Source of the DNA: Bacillus infantis
Lineage (GTDB): Bacteria; Bacillota; Bacilli; Bacillales; Cytobacillaceae
Assembly (NCBI RefSeq): GCF_020171945.1
Contig: NZ_JAIVAP010000010.1
Span: 1 to 64,000 of the forward strand
Length of the DNA: 64,000 nt
Direction of reading: 5' to 3'
Below the pieces are notes generated by a model, which saw only the letters and a program-made list of their open reading frames with translations, was not told where the DNA came from and did no database searches. Of this stretch, positions 15,187 through 25,365 are shown in pieces (within the stretch, counting starts at the first letter, position 1; each line of letters begins with the position of its first letter). A program made the translations under genes and the position numbers.

Positions 15187-16062
15187 GTGGTTTCAAGTAT
15201 GACCGGCTACGGCCGGAGCAATAAAAGCACAGATGGCCTTTCGGTCACTATCGAACTGAAAACAGTGAACCACCGGTTTTCCGAGCACCAGCTCCGGATA
15301 CCGAGGCAAATGATCAGACTTGAGGATAAAATCAAGAAGGTTCTAGCCTCAAGGATTAAGCGGGGCAGAGTCGAATTATTTGCCGGCATTGAAGGAGAAG
15401 GGGCCGTCAGCAGGAAAGTTAATGTTGACTGGGACCTCCTGGATGAATATTATCAATACATAATGCAGATTAAAGAAAGATATCATCTGAGCGATGGTCC
15501 GTCCATCACAGATCTGGCCAGCCGGGAGGATATGCTATCCATCCAGGAAGAGGATGCCGCGGATGGAAAGCTTGAAGCTATGGTCATCGAAGCGGTCGAG
15601 GAAGCTGCAGAGCGGCTGACTTCCATGCGGAAAGCTGAAGGAGCAGAGCTGGAAAAAGATATCCGGATCCAGCTGGATAAGCTGCAGGCCTGCCTTGCGC
15701 AGCTTAAGAACCTTGCGCCGCTGGTTATCAAGCAATATGGCGACCGGCTTGAGAAGAAAATGACTGAGTTCCTTGGCGAGCAGATTGATCAAAACCGCAT
15801 CTTGGCCGAAGTGGCTGTGTTCTCTGATAAAGCCGATATCAATGAGGAAATAACGAGGCTCGAAAGCCATATCGGCCAGTTTGGAAGCACTCTTTTGCTG
15901 GATGAGCCTGTCGGCAGGAAGCTGGACTTCCTTCTCCAGGAAATGAACAGGGAAGCCAATACTATTGGATCTAAGGCCAATGATTCCTCGATTGCCAGAG
16001 AAGTGGTTGAGATAAAAAGCCTTCTGGAAAAGATGAAAGAGCAGGTCCAGAATATAGAATAA
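15187..16062 (+). CDS. yloC: YicC/YloC-family endoribonuclease
   Basis: This is the YicC family (N-terminal YicC-like domain plus the C-terminal DUF1732). E. coli YicC is a homo-oligomeric endoribonuclease acting on small RNAs; the same activity here is inferred by family. The protein begins VSSMTGYGR, as family members do, and ends with the conserved segment REVVEIKSLLEKMKEQVQNIE-like helix. The GTG at 15187 was chosen by homology; the frame stays open to an ATG at 15121 but those residues do not resemble the family. The ribosome site (GGATGTGAT) is mediocre. Length 291 residues. It leads the remA-gmk-rpoZ group. Confidence 0.85.
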   Translation: MVSSMTGYGRSNKSTDGLSVTIELKTVNHRFSEHQLRIPRQMIRLEDKIKKVLASRIKRGRVELFAGIEGEGAVSRKVNVDWDLLDEYYQYIMQIKERYHLSDGPSITDLASREDMLSIQEEDAADGKLEAMVIEAVEEAAERLTSMRKAEGAELEKDIRIQLDKLQACLAQLKNLAPLVIKQYGDRLEKKMTEFLGEQIDQNRILAEVAVFSDKADINEEITRLESHIGQFGSTLLLDEPVGRKLDFLLQEMNREANTIGSKANDSSIAREVVEIKSLLEKMKEQVQNIE

Positions 16063-16119
16063 ACGTTTAAAAGACTTCAATAACGGCCAAAATAAGTAAC
16101 TGACGATTGGAGGACCACC

Positions 16120-16383
16120 ATGCCGATTAAACTGATTAATATCGGGTTTGGCAATATCGTGTCAGCAAACCGGATTATTTCGATCGTAAGCCCTGAATCA
16201 GCACCGATCAAGAGAATTATCCAGGATGCCCGTGACCGGGGCTCTCTCATAGATGCGACATATGGCAGGCGGACAAGGGCTGTCATTGTGATGGACAGCG
16301 ACCATGTTATTTTGTCGGCTGTCCAGCCGGAGACGGTCGCCCACCGATTAAATGACCGTGATGAAATTATTGATGAAGGGTAG
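16120..16383 (+). CDS. remA: Extracellular matrix regulatory protein RemA
   Basis: RemA is a small DNA-binding oligomer that in B. subtilis activates biofilm-matrix operons and osmoprotection genes. The 87-residue product matches that family along its length, with the N-terminal [18 protein letters not shown] block and the [13 protein letters not shown] segment. TTGGAGG lies at a good distance before the ATG. It sits between yloC and gmk as in B. subtilis. The target genes in this organism cannot be seen in this window. Confidence 0.93.
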   Translation: MPIKLINIGFGNIVSANRIISIVSPESAPIKRIIQDARDRGSLIDATYGRRTRAVIVMDSDHVILSAVQPETVAHRLNDRDEIIDEG

Positions 16384-16393
16384 GATCTGATAA

Positions 16394-17008
<615 letters not shown>

Positions 17009-17012
17009 ACAT

Positions 17013-17234
17013 ATGCTATATCCTTCTATTGACTCTTTAATGACTAAAATTGACTCTAAATATTCCCTTGTATCTGTGGCGGCAAAACGTGCCCGCAAGC
17101 TTCAGATTGATGCGAAGCCTCAGCTTGACAAATATGTGTCACATAAAAATGTCGGCAAGGCGCTTGAAGAAATTCATGCCGACGAGCTTCACTACAGACT
17201 AGGAGAAGTTCCACAGGGTGAAGAGCTGGAATAA
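17013..17234 (+). CDS. rpoZ: DNA-directed RNA polymerase omega subunit
   Basis: The omega subunit helps fold and hold the beta' subunit of RNA polymerase. The conserved sequence runs [18 protein letters not shown], then VAAKRAR, giving 73 residues. The ATG at 17013 was chosen because it opens with the family N-terminus and is preceded by GGAGG at 16996-17000. A longer frame reaching into gmk (from 16893) is not supported. It ends at a strong terminator. Confidence 0.94.
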   Translation: MLYPSIDSLMTKIDSKYSLVSVAAKRARKLQIDAKPQLDKYVSHKNVGKALEEIHADELHYRLGEVPQGEELE

Positions 17235-17239
17235 ACGTT

Positions 17240-17277
17240 AAAATAACAACCTGGCATGCGGGGTTGTTATTTTTTTT
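17240..17277 (+). terminator. Terminator after rpoZ
   Basis: AAAATAACAACC (17240-17251) pairs with GGTTGTTATTTT (17262-17273), followed by more T. It closes the yloC-remA-gmk-rpoZ unit before the repeat region. Confidence 0.9.
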
Positions 17278-17357
17278 GCTGCTTGGACACTGGTCATGCA
17301 GGCGTTGCCACTGGACGCGGCGTTCTTAGCCTGCGCCTTTATTGGGCAAGCCGCTTC

Positions 17358-17483
17358 CGCATTTCGATTTGTCCAGCTCCAGCGGCTAGAGCCTCGAGTC
17401 ATAAGCCACGGCAGAATTAAAGGCAAAGAACGCCTTTTATTCTGCCGCGTCTTATGCTTGTCGGCTCTGAGCAAGCCGCTTCC
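17358..17483. repeat. Fold-back repeat, copy 1 of 3
   Basis: This unit of about 125 bases begins at CGCATTTCGATTTGTCCAGC and ends at the AGCCGCTTCC close. Outer arms AGCGGCT / AGCCGCT and AGAGCC / GGCTCT pair, as does CATAAG / CTTATG. The centre is a hairpin of GGCAGAAT...AAAGGC with GCCTTTTATTCTGCC around the loop AAAGAAC. The family resembles short intergenic repeats common in Bacillus-type genomes. No open frame in it looks like a gene. Confidence 0.85.
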
Positions 17484-17607
17484 ACATTTCGATTTGTCCA
17501 GCTCTAGGCGCTAGCCCCTCGAGTCATAAGCCAATCAGGCCAGAAGGTCAAAGAACGACCTTCCGTCCTGCTCGTCTTATGCTTGTCGGGGCTGAACAAG
17601 CGCCTTC
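17484..17607. repeat. Fold-back repeat, copy 2 of 3 (diverged arms)
   Basis: The frame of the repeat is the same, with shared blocks TTTCGATTTGTCCAGCTC, CCTCGAGTCATAAGCCA and CGTCTTATGCTTGTCGG, but the paired arms differ: AGGCGCT / AGCGCCT and AGCCCC / GGGGCT outside. The central hairpin is AGAAGGTC / GACCTTC with CAGG / CCTG. Changes in one arm are matched in the other, so pairing is kept while sequence differs from copies 1 and 3. Confidence 0.85.
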
Positions 17608-17731
17608 CGCATTTCGATTTGTCCAGCTCCAGCGGCTAGAGCCTCGAGTCATAAGCCACGGCAGAATTAAAGGCAAAGGACGCCTTTTATTCTGCCGCGT
17701 CTTACTTGTCGGCTCTGAGCAAGCCGCTTCC
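17608..17731. repeat. Fold-back repeat, copy 3 of 3
   Basis: It is nearly identical to copy 1, with a G for A in the central loop and three bases lost in the CTTATGCTTG block. It ends 86 bases before the coaBC start, so any coaBC promoter is either in the last stretch (17732-17817) or inside this repeat. Confidence 0.85.
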
Positions 17732-17817
17732 GCATTTCAGGATAAAATAGATGAAATATATGTTCGTTTGAAGCATAATGGAGTTTAGAATATTGGGTTT
17801 GGATGGGGGTTTGGTTT

Positions 17818-19023
17818 ATGCTGAATGGAAAAAGAATTCTCTTGTGTGTTACAGGCGGGATTGCTGTATACAAGGCGGCAGCACTGACGAGCAAGCTGAC
17901 TCAGGCCGGTGCGGAGGTTAAGGTCATGATGAGTGAGTCTGCAGTGAAATTTGTGGCGCCGCTGACCTTTCAGGCGCTTTCCCGCCATGACGTATATATA
18001 GATACTTTTGATGAAAAAGACTCCAGGGTGATTGCCCATATTGACCTGGCTGATTGGGCTGACCTAATTCTGGTTGCACCGGCGACTGCCAATGTAATCG
18101 GCAAGCTGGCTAATGGGATTGCGGATAATATGATCACAACAACGCTCCTGGCTGCGACTGCGCCTGTTTGGATCGCCCCGGCAATGAATGTGCATATGTA
18201 TGATCATCCGGCAGTACAGAAAAATATCAAGCTGCTTTATGAATACGGCTGCCGGTTCATTGAACCGGGTGAAGGCTATCTGGCTTGCGGATATGTCGGG
18301 AAAGGCCGCCTTGAAGAGCCGGAAAAGATCGTCAGCAATATAGAAGGATTTTTCAGGAACAGCAGAAGCCTTTCAGGAAAAAAAGTCGTGGTGACAGCAG
18401 GGCCGACAAGGGAAAAAATCGATCCTGTCCGCTATATCACCAACCATTCTTCTGGAAAGATGGGCTATGCATTGGCAGAAGAAGCCTTGAAGGCCGGTGC
18501 TGAGGTTACGCTGATTACAGGGCCGACTTCGCTGGCGAAGCCTGCCGGAGCCGCTGTCATTGATGTGGAAAGTGCAGAAGAAATGTATCAGGCTGTTGAT
18601 CGTGTATTTGATGGAGCCGATATTGTCATTAAAACGGCGGCAGTTTCTGACTACCGCCCTAAAGTGGTGCGTGAAAGCAAGGTGAAGAAGCAGGATGGCG
18701 ACCAGGTTCTTGAGCTTGAGAGGACTAAGGACATCCTGCTGGACCTTGGCCGCAGAAAAAAACAGCAGATTCTCATTGGATTTGCTGCTGAAACGGACCA
18801 TGTTGAAGAATATGCCAGAAAAAAACTGGCCAAAAAGAATGCTGATATGATCGTTGCCAATAACGTAAAATCTGAAGGCGCAGGATTCGGCACAGATACG
18901 AATATTGTCACCATATTTAAAAAAGATGGCGGGGAAATAGCGCTGCCCCTCATGAGCAAGCACGAAGCGGCTGCAAAAATTCTGGAAGAAGCCTCAGCTC
19001 TCCTAAAGGATGAGGACCGATGA
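17818..19023 (+). CDS. coaBC: Bifunctional phosphopantothenoylcysteine decarboxylase / phosphopantothenate-cysteine ligase
   Basis: CoaBC carries out two consecutive steps of coenzyme A synthesis: ligation of cysteine to 4'-phosphopantothenate and FMN-dependent decarboxylation. The N-terminal CoaC flavoprotein domain has GGIAVYKAA and the catalytic ATANVIGKLANGIADN and PAMNVHMY motifs; the C-terminal CoaB domain starts with VVVTAGPTREKIDPVR at about residue 190. The ATG at 17818 opens MLNGKRILLC, matching relatives; an in-frame ATG at 17803 is also possible. Length is 401 residues. The stop overlaps priA by 4 nt. Confidence 0.95.
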   Translation: MLNGKRILLCVTGGIAVYKAAALTSKLTQAGAEVKVMMSESAVKFVAPLTFQALSRHDVYIDTFDEKDSRVIAHIDLADWADLILVAPATANVIGKLANGIADNMITTTLLAATAPVWIAPAMNVHMYDHPAVQKNIKLLYEYGCRFIEPGEGYLACGYVGKGRLEEPEKIVSNIEGFFRNSRSLSGKKVVVTAGPTREKIDPVRYITNHSSGKMGYALAEEALKAGAEVTLITGPTSLAKPAGAAVIDVESAEEMYQAVDRVFDGADIVIKTAAVSDYRPKVVRESKVKKQDGDQVLELERTKDILLDLGRRKKQQILIGFAAETDHVEEYARKKLAKKNADMIVANNVKSEGAGFGTDTNIVTIFKKDGGEIALPLMSKHEAAAKILEEASALLKDEDR

Positions 19024-21428
19024 ATGTTGCGAGTGTTATAGTCGATGTGCCGGCCAAGCAGACGGACAGGGCCTTTGATTATAAAATTCCTGACAGCCTT
19101 ATCGGGGCGATTAAGCCGGGGATGCGTGTGATAGTACCTTTTGGACCGAGAAAAATACAGGGATTTGTCATTGGCTTAAAGGACAGCTCTGATTTCGGCA
19201 AGCTGAAGGAGCTCATTGAGCCGATGGACCTGACGCCTGTTCTGAATGCAGAGCTTCTTTCTCTTGGCAATTGGCTGACCACCCATACACTCAGCTATAA
19301 AATATCCGCCTTCCAGGCGATGCTTCCTGCAGCACTTAAGGCGAAATATACGAAAAAGATAAGGCCAGCAGGCGGCTTGGAAATAGGTTCTTTGCCGGAG
19401 ACTGTGCAGCAGGCTTTTGGGAGCCGGGAAGAGGTGCCCTGGGAAGATGCTTCCAAAGAGGGGCTCCTGCCGCTTTTGCAGAAGGAAGCGGATAAGGGGA
19501 ACCTGGAGGTCATCTATGAAGTGAAGGCAAAGGTAAGGAAGAAGAAGCTGAAGCATATCATACCGGCTGCTCCGGAAAAGCTGATCAGCTTCAAAGAGGA
19601 TCTGCCAGTCCAGGCTTCCAGGCAGAAAGAGGTTATCGATTATTTTATAGATAACAATGGACCTGTTGAATTGCGCGGGCTCCTCCCCGCTCTGGGTGTT
19701 TCCGCCTCTACCATCAAAGGGCTTGTACAAAAGGGCATACTTGCTGAAAAAGAAATGGAAGTCTACCGGGATCCATATGAAGACCGGAGCTTTGAGGCAA
19801 CATCTCCCCTTACACTGACCGCTGAGCAGGATGCGGCCATCAGGCCGATCCTTTCGTCCATCAATGAAAATGAGCACCATGTCTTTCTGCTGTACGGAGT
19901 AACAGGCAGCGGGAAAACCGAGGTTTACCTTCAGTCCATTCAGCGCGTACTTGAGCAGGGACGGGAAGCGATTGTGCTGGTACCTGAAATTTCCCTGACA
20001 CCGCAAATGGTGACCAGGTTTAAGGGCAGGTTCGGGAATCAGGTTGCCGTACTCCACAGCGGGCTTTCTGCAGGCGAAAAATATGATGAGTGGAGAAAAA
20101 TTCAGCGCAAGGAAGTAAAGGTCGTTGTCGGTGCCAGGTCAGCCGTTTTTGCCCCCTTTGAGAACCTTGGGATCATCATCATTGATGAAGAGCATGAAAA
20201 CAGCTATAAACAGGAAGAGAACCCCAGATACCATGCAAGGGACGCTGCGATTGAAAGGGCAAAATACCACAGCTGCCCTGTCGTCCTCGGAAGCGCGACC
20301 CCTTCGCTTGAAACCTTTGCAAGGGCACAGAAGGGTGTCTATGAAAAGCTGGAGCTCACCAAAAGAATGAACAGCCAGCCTCTTCCAAAGGTTGAAATCG
20401 TAGATATGCGTGAGGAATTAAGGGAAGGAAACCGCTCCATGTTCTCCCGCCAGCTTCTTGATAAATTAAAGGACAGGCTGGAAAAGAAAGAGCAGACGGT
20501 ACTTTTCCTCAATAAAAGGGGACATTCCTCTTTTGTCATGTGCAGGGACTGCGGATATGTCGTCAATTGCCCCAATTGCGATATCTCCCTCACCTACCAC
20601 CAATACAGCCAGCAGATGAAATGCCATTACTGCGGCCATGAAGACCATGTTCCCCCTGTATGTCCGGAATGCGGAAGCGAACATATCCGCTATTTTGGGA
20701 CAGGGACGCAGAAAGTGGAAGAAGAGCTTGGGAAAATCCTGCCTGAAGCCAGGGTCGTCAGGATGGATGTAGATACAACGAGCCGAAAAGGCTCACATGA
20801 AAGGCTCCTGAACGAATTCCAGGAGGGGCATGCAGATATCCTCCTTGGAACCCAGATGATCGCCAAGGGCCTGGACTTTCCGAATATCACGCTTGTAGGT
20901 GTGCTGTCAGCAGACACAATGCTGCATCTCCCCGATTTCCGGGCGTCTGAAAAAACGTTCCAGCTTCTGACACAGGTCAGCGGAAGGGCAGGGCGCCATG
21001 AATTGGAGGGAGAAGTGGTCATACAGACCTACACCCCTGAGCATTACAGCATCGAGCTTGCCGGTGAGCAGGATTTTGAAAGCTTCTACCGGACGGAAAT
21101 GATGGTCAGGAAGATGCATCAATATCCTCCCTTCTATTATATATCGCTCATCACTGTCAGCCATGAAGATTTAATGAAGGCAGTTTCGGTGACAGAGAAA
21201 ATAACGCAGTTTGCTGCGGCAAGGCTGAGCCCGGAAGCTAACATCCTCGGCCCCGTTGCATCGCCGATTCCACGGATCAATAATAGATATCGCTATCAAT
21301 GTCTGATAAAATACAAACGGGAACCAGGATTGGAAAAAGTGTTAAAATCGGTTCTCGACCATTATCAGCAGGAGATATCCGCAGGCCTGCAGATATCGGT
21401 TGATCTGAATCCCTATATCATGATGTAG
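19020..21428 (+). CDS. priA: Primosomal protein PriA, 3'-5' helicase
   Basis: PriA recognises stalled forks and D-loops and starts replication restart. The 802-residue protein has an N-terminal DNA-binding domain, a Walker A GVTGSGKTEV near residue 294, the DEEH box near 388, and a zinc-binding insert with paired cysteines (MCRDCGYVVNCPNC, then CHYCG and CPECG) near residues 505-545. The helicase C-terminal block QVSGRAGRHELEGEV is intact. Its ATG overlaps the coaBC stop. Confidence 0.96.
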   Translation: MNVASVIVDVPAKQTDRAFDYKIPDSLIGAIKPGMRVIVPFGPRKIQGFVIGLKDSSDFGKLKELIEPMDLTPVLNAELLSLGNWLTTHTLSYKISAFQAMLPAALKAKYTKKIRPAGGLEIGSLPETVQQAFGSREEVPWEDASKEGLLPLLQKEADKGNLEVIYEVKAKVRKKKLKHIIPAAPEKLISFKEDLPVQASRQKEVIDYFIDNNGPVELRGLLPALGVSASTIKGLVQKGILAEKEMEVYRDPYEDRSFEATSPLTLTAEQDAAIRPILSSINENEHHVFLLYGVTGSGKTEVYLQSIQRVLEQGREAIVLVPEISLTPQMVTRFKGRFGNQVAVLHSGLSAGEKYDEWRKIQRKEVKVVVGARSAVFAPFENLGIIIIDEEHENSYKQEENPRYHARDAAIERAKYHSCPVVLGSATPSLETFARAQKGVYEKLELTKRMNSQPLPKVEIVDMREELREGNRSMFSRQLLDKLKDRLEKKEQTVLFLNKRGHSSFVMCRDCGYVVNCPNCDISLTYHQYSQQMKCHYCGHEDHVPPVCPECGSEHIRYFGTGTQKVEEELGKILPEARVVRMDVDTTSRKGSHERLLNEFQEGHADILLGTQMIAKGLDFPNITLVGVLSADTMLHLPDFRASEKTFQLLTQVSGRAGRHELEGEVVIQTYTPEHYSIELAGEQDFESFYRTEMMVRKMHQYPPFYYISLITVSHEDLMKAVSVTEKITQFAAARLSPEANILGPVASPIPRINNRYRYQCLIKYKREPGLEKVLKSVLDHYQQEISAGLQISVDLNPYIMM

Positions 21429-21498
21429 CGGTGGAATAATGGTTATGAGTTTAGGGAATTTGGTTGAAAATAGAGAAAAAGACATTGGAGGCAAGAAA

Positions 21499-21984
21499 TT
21501 GGCCGTTAGAAAAATAGTTACTTATCCAGCAGAAATACTTGAAGAGCCGTGCGAGACGGTTTCAGAATTCGATAAGAAGCTTGTGAAGCTTTTGAATGAT
21601 ATGTATGATACGATGATAGAGTTTGACGGTGTCGGCCTTGCAGCACCTCAGATAGGCATCAAGAAAAGAATCGCTGTCGTCGACATTGATGACGAAAATG
21701 GCACGATTGAGCTCATCAATCCGGAGATTATTGAAACGGGCGGAGAACAAACAGGCCCGGAAGGATGTCTGAGCTTCCCCGGACTGTATGGAGAAGTGAC
21801 AAGACCATTCACTGTTAAAATAAAAGCCCAGGACAGAAAAGGAAAAAGCTTCACGCTGGAGGCAGATGATTTTCTGGCAAGGGCGATCCAGCATGAAATC
21901 GATCATCTGGACGGTGTCCTGTTTACATCAAAGGTTAACAGATACCTGGAAGAAGAAGAGTTGGAAGGGTTGGAAAGCGAATGA
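21499..21984 (+). CDS. def: Peptide deformylase
   Basis: Def removes the formyl group from nascent N-terminal Met. All three metal-site motifs are present: [15 protein letters not shown] and [10 protein letters not shown] start at the TTG at 21499, because GGAGG (21487-21491) lies 7 nt upstream and the product then begins [11 protein letters not shown] like B. subtilis Def, giving 161 residues. An ATG at 21439 would add a 20-residue extension without family support. The stop overlaps fmt, whose product adds the formyl group that Def removes. Confidence 0.92.
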   Translation: MAVRKIVTYPAEILEEPCETVSEFDKKLVKLLNDMYDTMIEFDGVGLAAPQIGIKKRIAVVDIDDENGTIELINPEIIETGGEQTGPEGCLSFPGLYGEVTRPFTVKIKAQDRKGKSFTLEADDFLARAIQHEIDHLDGVLFTSKVNRYLEEEELEGLESE

Positions 21985-22937
21985 CAAAAATCGTATTTAT
22001 GGGAACGCCGGATTTCTCGGTTCCTATCTTAAAGCAATTAATATCGGAAGGCTATAATGTGATTGCAGCAGTGACGCAGCCGGACAGGCCGGTCGGCAGG
22101 AAAAGAATCCTGACCCCTACTCCTGTCAAGGCAGAGGCTGTAAAGCAGGGGATCCCTGTCTACCAGCCGGAAAAGATCCGGGTGAAGGAAGAGCTGGACA
22201 AGATCCTGGCCCTTGAGCCTGACCTGATCGTTACAGCGGCATTTGGCCAGATTTTGCCGAAGGAGCTGCTGGAGTACCCTAAATACGGCTGCATCAATGT
22301 CCATGCTTCCCTGCTCCCTGAGCTTCGGGGCGGCGCACCGATCCATTATTCAATTATCCAGGGAAAAGAAAAGACGGGCATCACCATTATGTATATGGCT
22401 GAAAAGCTGGATGCAGGCGATATTTTGACACAGGCAGAGGTTGTCATCGAGGAGAACGATACGGCAGGCTCTCTCTTTGATAAGCTGAGCGAAGCAGGGG
22501 CAGCCCTTCTGTCAGAAACGCTTCCAAAGCTGCTCAAGGGCGAGCTTGAACCGATTCCTCAAAATGATGAAGAGGCGACATTTGCTTATAATATAAAAAG
22601 AGAGCAGGAACAGGTTGACTGGACCAGGACAGGTGAAGAAATATATAACCATATCCGCGGCATGAATCCCTGGCCTGTAGCTTTTACCACCCTTGGCGGG
22701 TCAGTGCTGAAACTGTGGAGCTCTGAAAAAGTCAGCCTTAAGGAAAAAGCCCTTCCCGGAACGGTTGTCGGGATTGAAAAAGACGGCTTTATCGCGGCAG
22801 CCGGGAATATGACCGGCATTAAGATTACCGAGCTGCAGCCGGCTGGAAAGAAAAAAATGTCCGGAGAACAATTTCTCCGCGGTGCGGGCTCTTCCATGAG
22901 CATCGGCACTGTGCTGGGAGAACAGCATGGCGAATAA
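21981..22937 (+). CDS. fmt: Methionyl-tRNA formyltransferase
   Basis: Fmt formylates initiator Met-tRNA using 10-formyl-THF. The N-terminal formyltransferase domain contains [10 protein letters not shown], and the catalytic segment [16 protein letters not shown] (about residues 108-123); the C-terminal tRNA-binding domain follows from about residue 205. Length 318 residues is typical. It overlaps def by 4 nt and rsmB by 11 nt, so the three translation genes are coupled. Confidence 0.96.
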   Translation: MTKIVFMGTPDFSVPILKQLISEGYNVIAAVTQPDRPVGRKRILTPTPVKAEAVKQGIPVYQPEKIRVKEELDKILALEPDLIVTAAFGQILPKELLEYPKYGCINVHASLLPELRGGAPIHYSIIQGKEKTGITIMYMAEKLDAGDILTQAEVVIEENDTAGSLFDKLSEAGAALLSETLPKLLKGELEPIPQNDEEATFAYNIKREQEQVDWTRTGEEIYNHIRGMNPWPVAFTTLGGSVLKLWSSEKVSLKEKALPGTVVGIEKDGFIAAAGNMTGIKITELQPAGKKKMSGEQFLRGAGSSMSIGTVLGEQHGE

Positions 22938-24273
22938 AAATGTGCGCGAGGCAGCGGTAGAGCTGCTGGAAGCTATTGAAAAAAACCAGTCATACAGCAA
23001 TCTCCTTCTGAACAGCAGCATCAAAAAAAATGATATCAGCAGCAAAGATACCGGGCTCCTGACTGAGCTTGTCTACGGTACGCTGCAAAGGAAAATGACC
23101 CTTGATTATCAGATGGAGCCATTCCTTAAGAATCCGAAGAAACTTGAAAGCTGGGTAAGGCAGCTGCTCAGGATCACTTTTTACCAGATGATCTATCTGG
23201 ATAAAATCCCTGACCGGGCAGCCATCTATGAGGCGGTGGAGATCGCCAAGCGCAAAGGGCATAAAGGAATTTCCGGCATGGTCAATGGCGTGCTGCGGAG
23301 CCTGCAAAGGCAGGGCGCCCGCAGCCTTGAAGGCATAAAGGACAGGGCGGAAAGGCTGGCCGTGGAAACGAGCCACCCGCTCTGGCTTGTCAAAAGGTGG
23401 GTCGATCAGCTTGGATTTGATCGTGCAAAAGAAATGTGCGAGCTGAATCTGACAGCTCCCCTGCAGACAGGAAGGGTCAATCTGATGAAGGTGAGCATGG
23501 ATGAATGCCTTGCAATGCTGGAAGAAGAAGGCTACCAGGTTGAAGCCAGCCCTGTCATCCCTGAGGCGGTCAAAAGCAGAAAAGGAAATCTTGCCCATTC
23601 ACGCGCTTTCAAGGAAGGCTATCTGAGCATCCAGGATGAAAGTTCTATGCTTGCAGCATATGCCCTGGGAGCAGAAAAGGACAATAATATCCTTGATGCC
23701 TGTGCCGCTCCGGGCGGGAAAACAACCCATATTGCCGAAAAACTTGAAAATACAGGACAAGTCATTTCACTTGATTTGCATGAACATAAGGTTAAGCTTA
23801 TTGCTGACAATGCCAGAAGATTGGGGCTGTCAAATATTGAAACAAAGGCGATGGACAGCAGGACTGTACAGGAGCACTTCGATGCGGGTTCTTTCGACCG
23901 CATCCTGCTTGACGCCCCATGTTCAGGGCTTGGTGTTATGAGGCGCAAGCCTGATATGAAATACACTAAAAAAGAAGAAGATATCATGCACCTGCAGAAG
24001 GTGCAGCTCAAATTGCTGGAAGCAGTCGCCCCTTTGCTGAAAGACGGGGGAACCCTTGTCTACAGCACATGTACAGTGGATCGGGAGGAAAACGAAAACA
24101 CTGTGAGTCAATTCCTTGATTCACACCCAGAATTCTCCGGCGACCATTCCTTAGCGGAGAGGCTGCCTGAAGCAGTGAGAGCATTGGCAAAAGACTTTGA
24201 ACTACAAATATTGCCCCAGGACCTGGGGTCGGACGGCTTTTATATAGCCAGCCTGAGAAAGAAGGTGCAATAG
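22927..24273 (+). CDS. rsmB: 16S rRNA m5C967 methyltransferase RsmB (Sun)
   Basis: RsmB methylates C967 (E. coli numbering) of 16S rRNA. It has an N-terminal NusB-like RNA-binding domain (about 1-140) and a C-terminal SAM methyltransferase. The SAM-binding motif is [10 protein letters not shown], and the two catalytic-region cysteines sit in [15 protein letters not shown] and [12 protein letters not shown]. Length 448 residues. The ATG lies inside the fmt end; the stop shares one base with the rlmN GTG. Confidence 0.95.
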   Translation: MANKNVREAAVELLEAIEKNQSYSNLLLNSSIKKNDISSKDTGLLTELVYGTLQRKMTLDYQMEPFLKNPKKLESWVRQLLRITFYQMIYLDKIPDRAAIYEAVEIAKRKGHKGISGMVNGVLRSLQRQGARSLEGIKDRAERLAVETSHPLWLVKRWVDQLGFDRAKEMCELNLTAPLQTGRVNLMKVSMDECLAMLEEEGYQVEASPVIPEAVKSRKGNLAHSRAFKEGYLSIQDESSMLAAYALGAEKDNNILDACAAPGGKTTHIAEKLENTGQVISLDLHEHKVKLIADNARRLGLSNIETKAMDSRTVQEHFDAGSFDRILLDAPCSGLGVMRRKPDMKYTKKEEDIMHLQKVQLKLLEAVAPLLKDGGTLVYSTCTVDREENENTVSQFLDSHPEFSGDHSLAERLPEAVRALAKDFELQILPQDLGSDGFYIASLRKKVQ

Positions 24274-25361
24274 TGGAAAACGTTAAAACAGCAGAGAAGA
24301 AGCAGACAGCCGAGCAAAAACCATCCATCTATTCATTGCAGCTCGATGAGCTGAAGGATTGGCTCAAGGATAATAACGAGAAGGCATTCCGTGCCGCGCA
24401 GATATTCGAATGGCTTTACCAGAAAAGGGTGGCCTCATTCGACGATATGACAAACCTTTCAAAAGCTTTGAGAGATAAACTGAATGAAACTTTTACCTTG
24501 ACGACATTAAAAACACTCATCCAGCAGACCTCTTCGGATGGAACAATCAAGTTTCTGTTCGAGCTTCATGACGGCTATTCCATCGAAACCGTCTTGATGC
24601 GCCATGAATACGGAAATTCCGTCTGTGTGACAACCCAGGTGGGCTGCCGGATAGGCTGTACATTCTGCGCCTCCACACTCGGGGGATTAAAACGCAATTT
24701 AGAAGCAGGAGAAATCGTTGCCCAGGTCGTAAAAGTACAACAGGCACTTGATGAAACTGATGAAAGGGTCAGCTCTGTTGTCATCATGGGCATCGGCGAG
24801 CCATTTGACAATTATGATCATATGATGTCTTTCCTTAGAATTATCAACCATGATGACGGGCTCAATATCGGGGCGCGCCATATTACGGTTTCAACAAGCG
24901 GGATCATTCCGAAAATCTACAAATTTGCAGATGAAAACATGCAGATTAACTTCGCAGTTTCCCTGCATGCGCCAAATACGGAAATCCGCAGCAGGCTGAT
25001 GCCGATTAACAGGGCATATAAACTGCCGGACCTGATGGAAGCCATCCGCTATTATGTTGATAAAACGGGCAGGCGGGTAAGCTTTGAATATGGCTTGTTC
25101 GGAAGCGTGAATGACCAGGTGGAGCATGCTGAGGAGCTTGCATCATTGATAAAAGGGCTGAAATGCCACGTGAACCTGATCCCTGTCAATTATGTGCCTG
25201 AAAGGGATTATGTAAGAACACCTAAGGATCAGATCTTTGCTTTTGAAAAAGCGCTGAAGAACAGAGGTGTGAACGTGACCATCCGCCGAGAGCAGGGCCA
25301 TGATATCGATGCAGCATGCGGCCAGCTCCGCGCGAAGGAGCGCAAAGAAGAGACGAGGTGA
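24273..25361 (+). CDS. rlmN: Dual-specificity rRNA/tRNA adenine C2-methyltransferase RlmN
   Basis: RlmN is a radical-SAM enzyme that methylates A2503 of 23S rRNA and A37 of some tRNAs. The CxxxCxxC iron-sulfur motif is visible as CRIGCTFC, followed by GEPFDNYD and the C-terminal mechanistic cysteine in [11 protein letters not shown]. The GTG start at 24273 is preceded by GAAGGTG and overlaps the rsmB stop. Length 362 residues agrees with the family. Confidence 0.95.
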   Translation: MENVKTAEKKQTAEQKPSIYSLQLDELKDWLKDNNEKAFRAAQIFEWLYQKRVASFDDMTNLSKALRDKLNETFTLTTLKTLIQQTSSDGTIKFLFELHDGYSIETVLMRHEYGNSVCVTTQVGCRIGCTFCASTLGGLKRNLEAGEIVAQVVKVQQALDETDERVSSVVIMGIGEPFDNYDHMMSFLRIINHDDGLNIGARHITVSTSGIIPKIYKFADENMQINFAVSLHAPNTEIRSRLMPINRAYKLPDLMEAIRYYVDKTGRRVSFEYGLFGSVNDQVEHAEELASLIKGLKCHVNLIPVNYVPERDYVRTPKDQIFAFEKALKNRGVNVTIRREQGHDIDAACGQLRAKERKEETR

Positions 25362-25365
25362 CAGA

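Noticed and set aside
17358-17731. CRISPR array reading of the three tandem repeats
   Set aside because: Units are about 125 bases, are themselves palindromic, have no unique spacers, and no cas gene is near.
17296-17788. Short open frames inside the three tandem repeats
   Set aside because: They repeat the same translated words because the DNA repeats, begin without ribosome sites and match no family.
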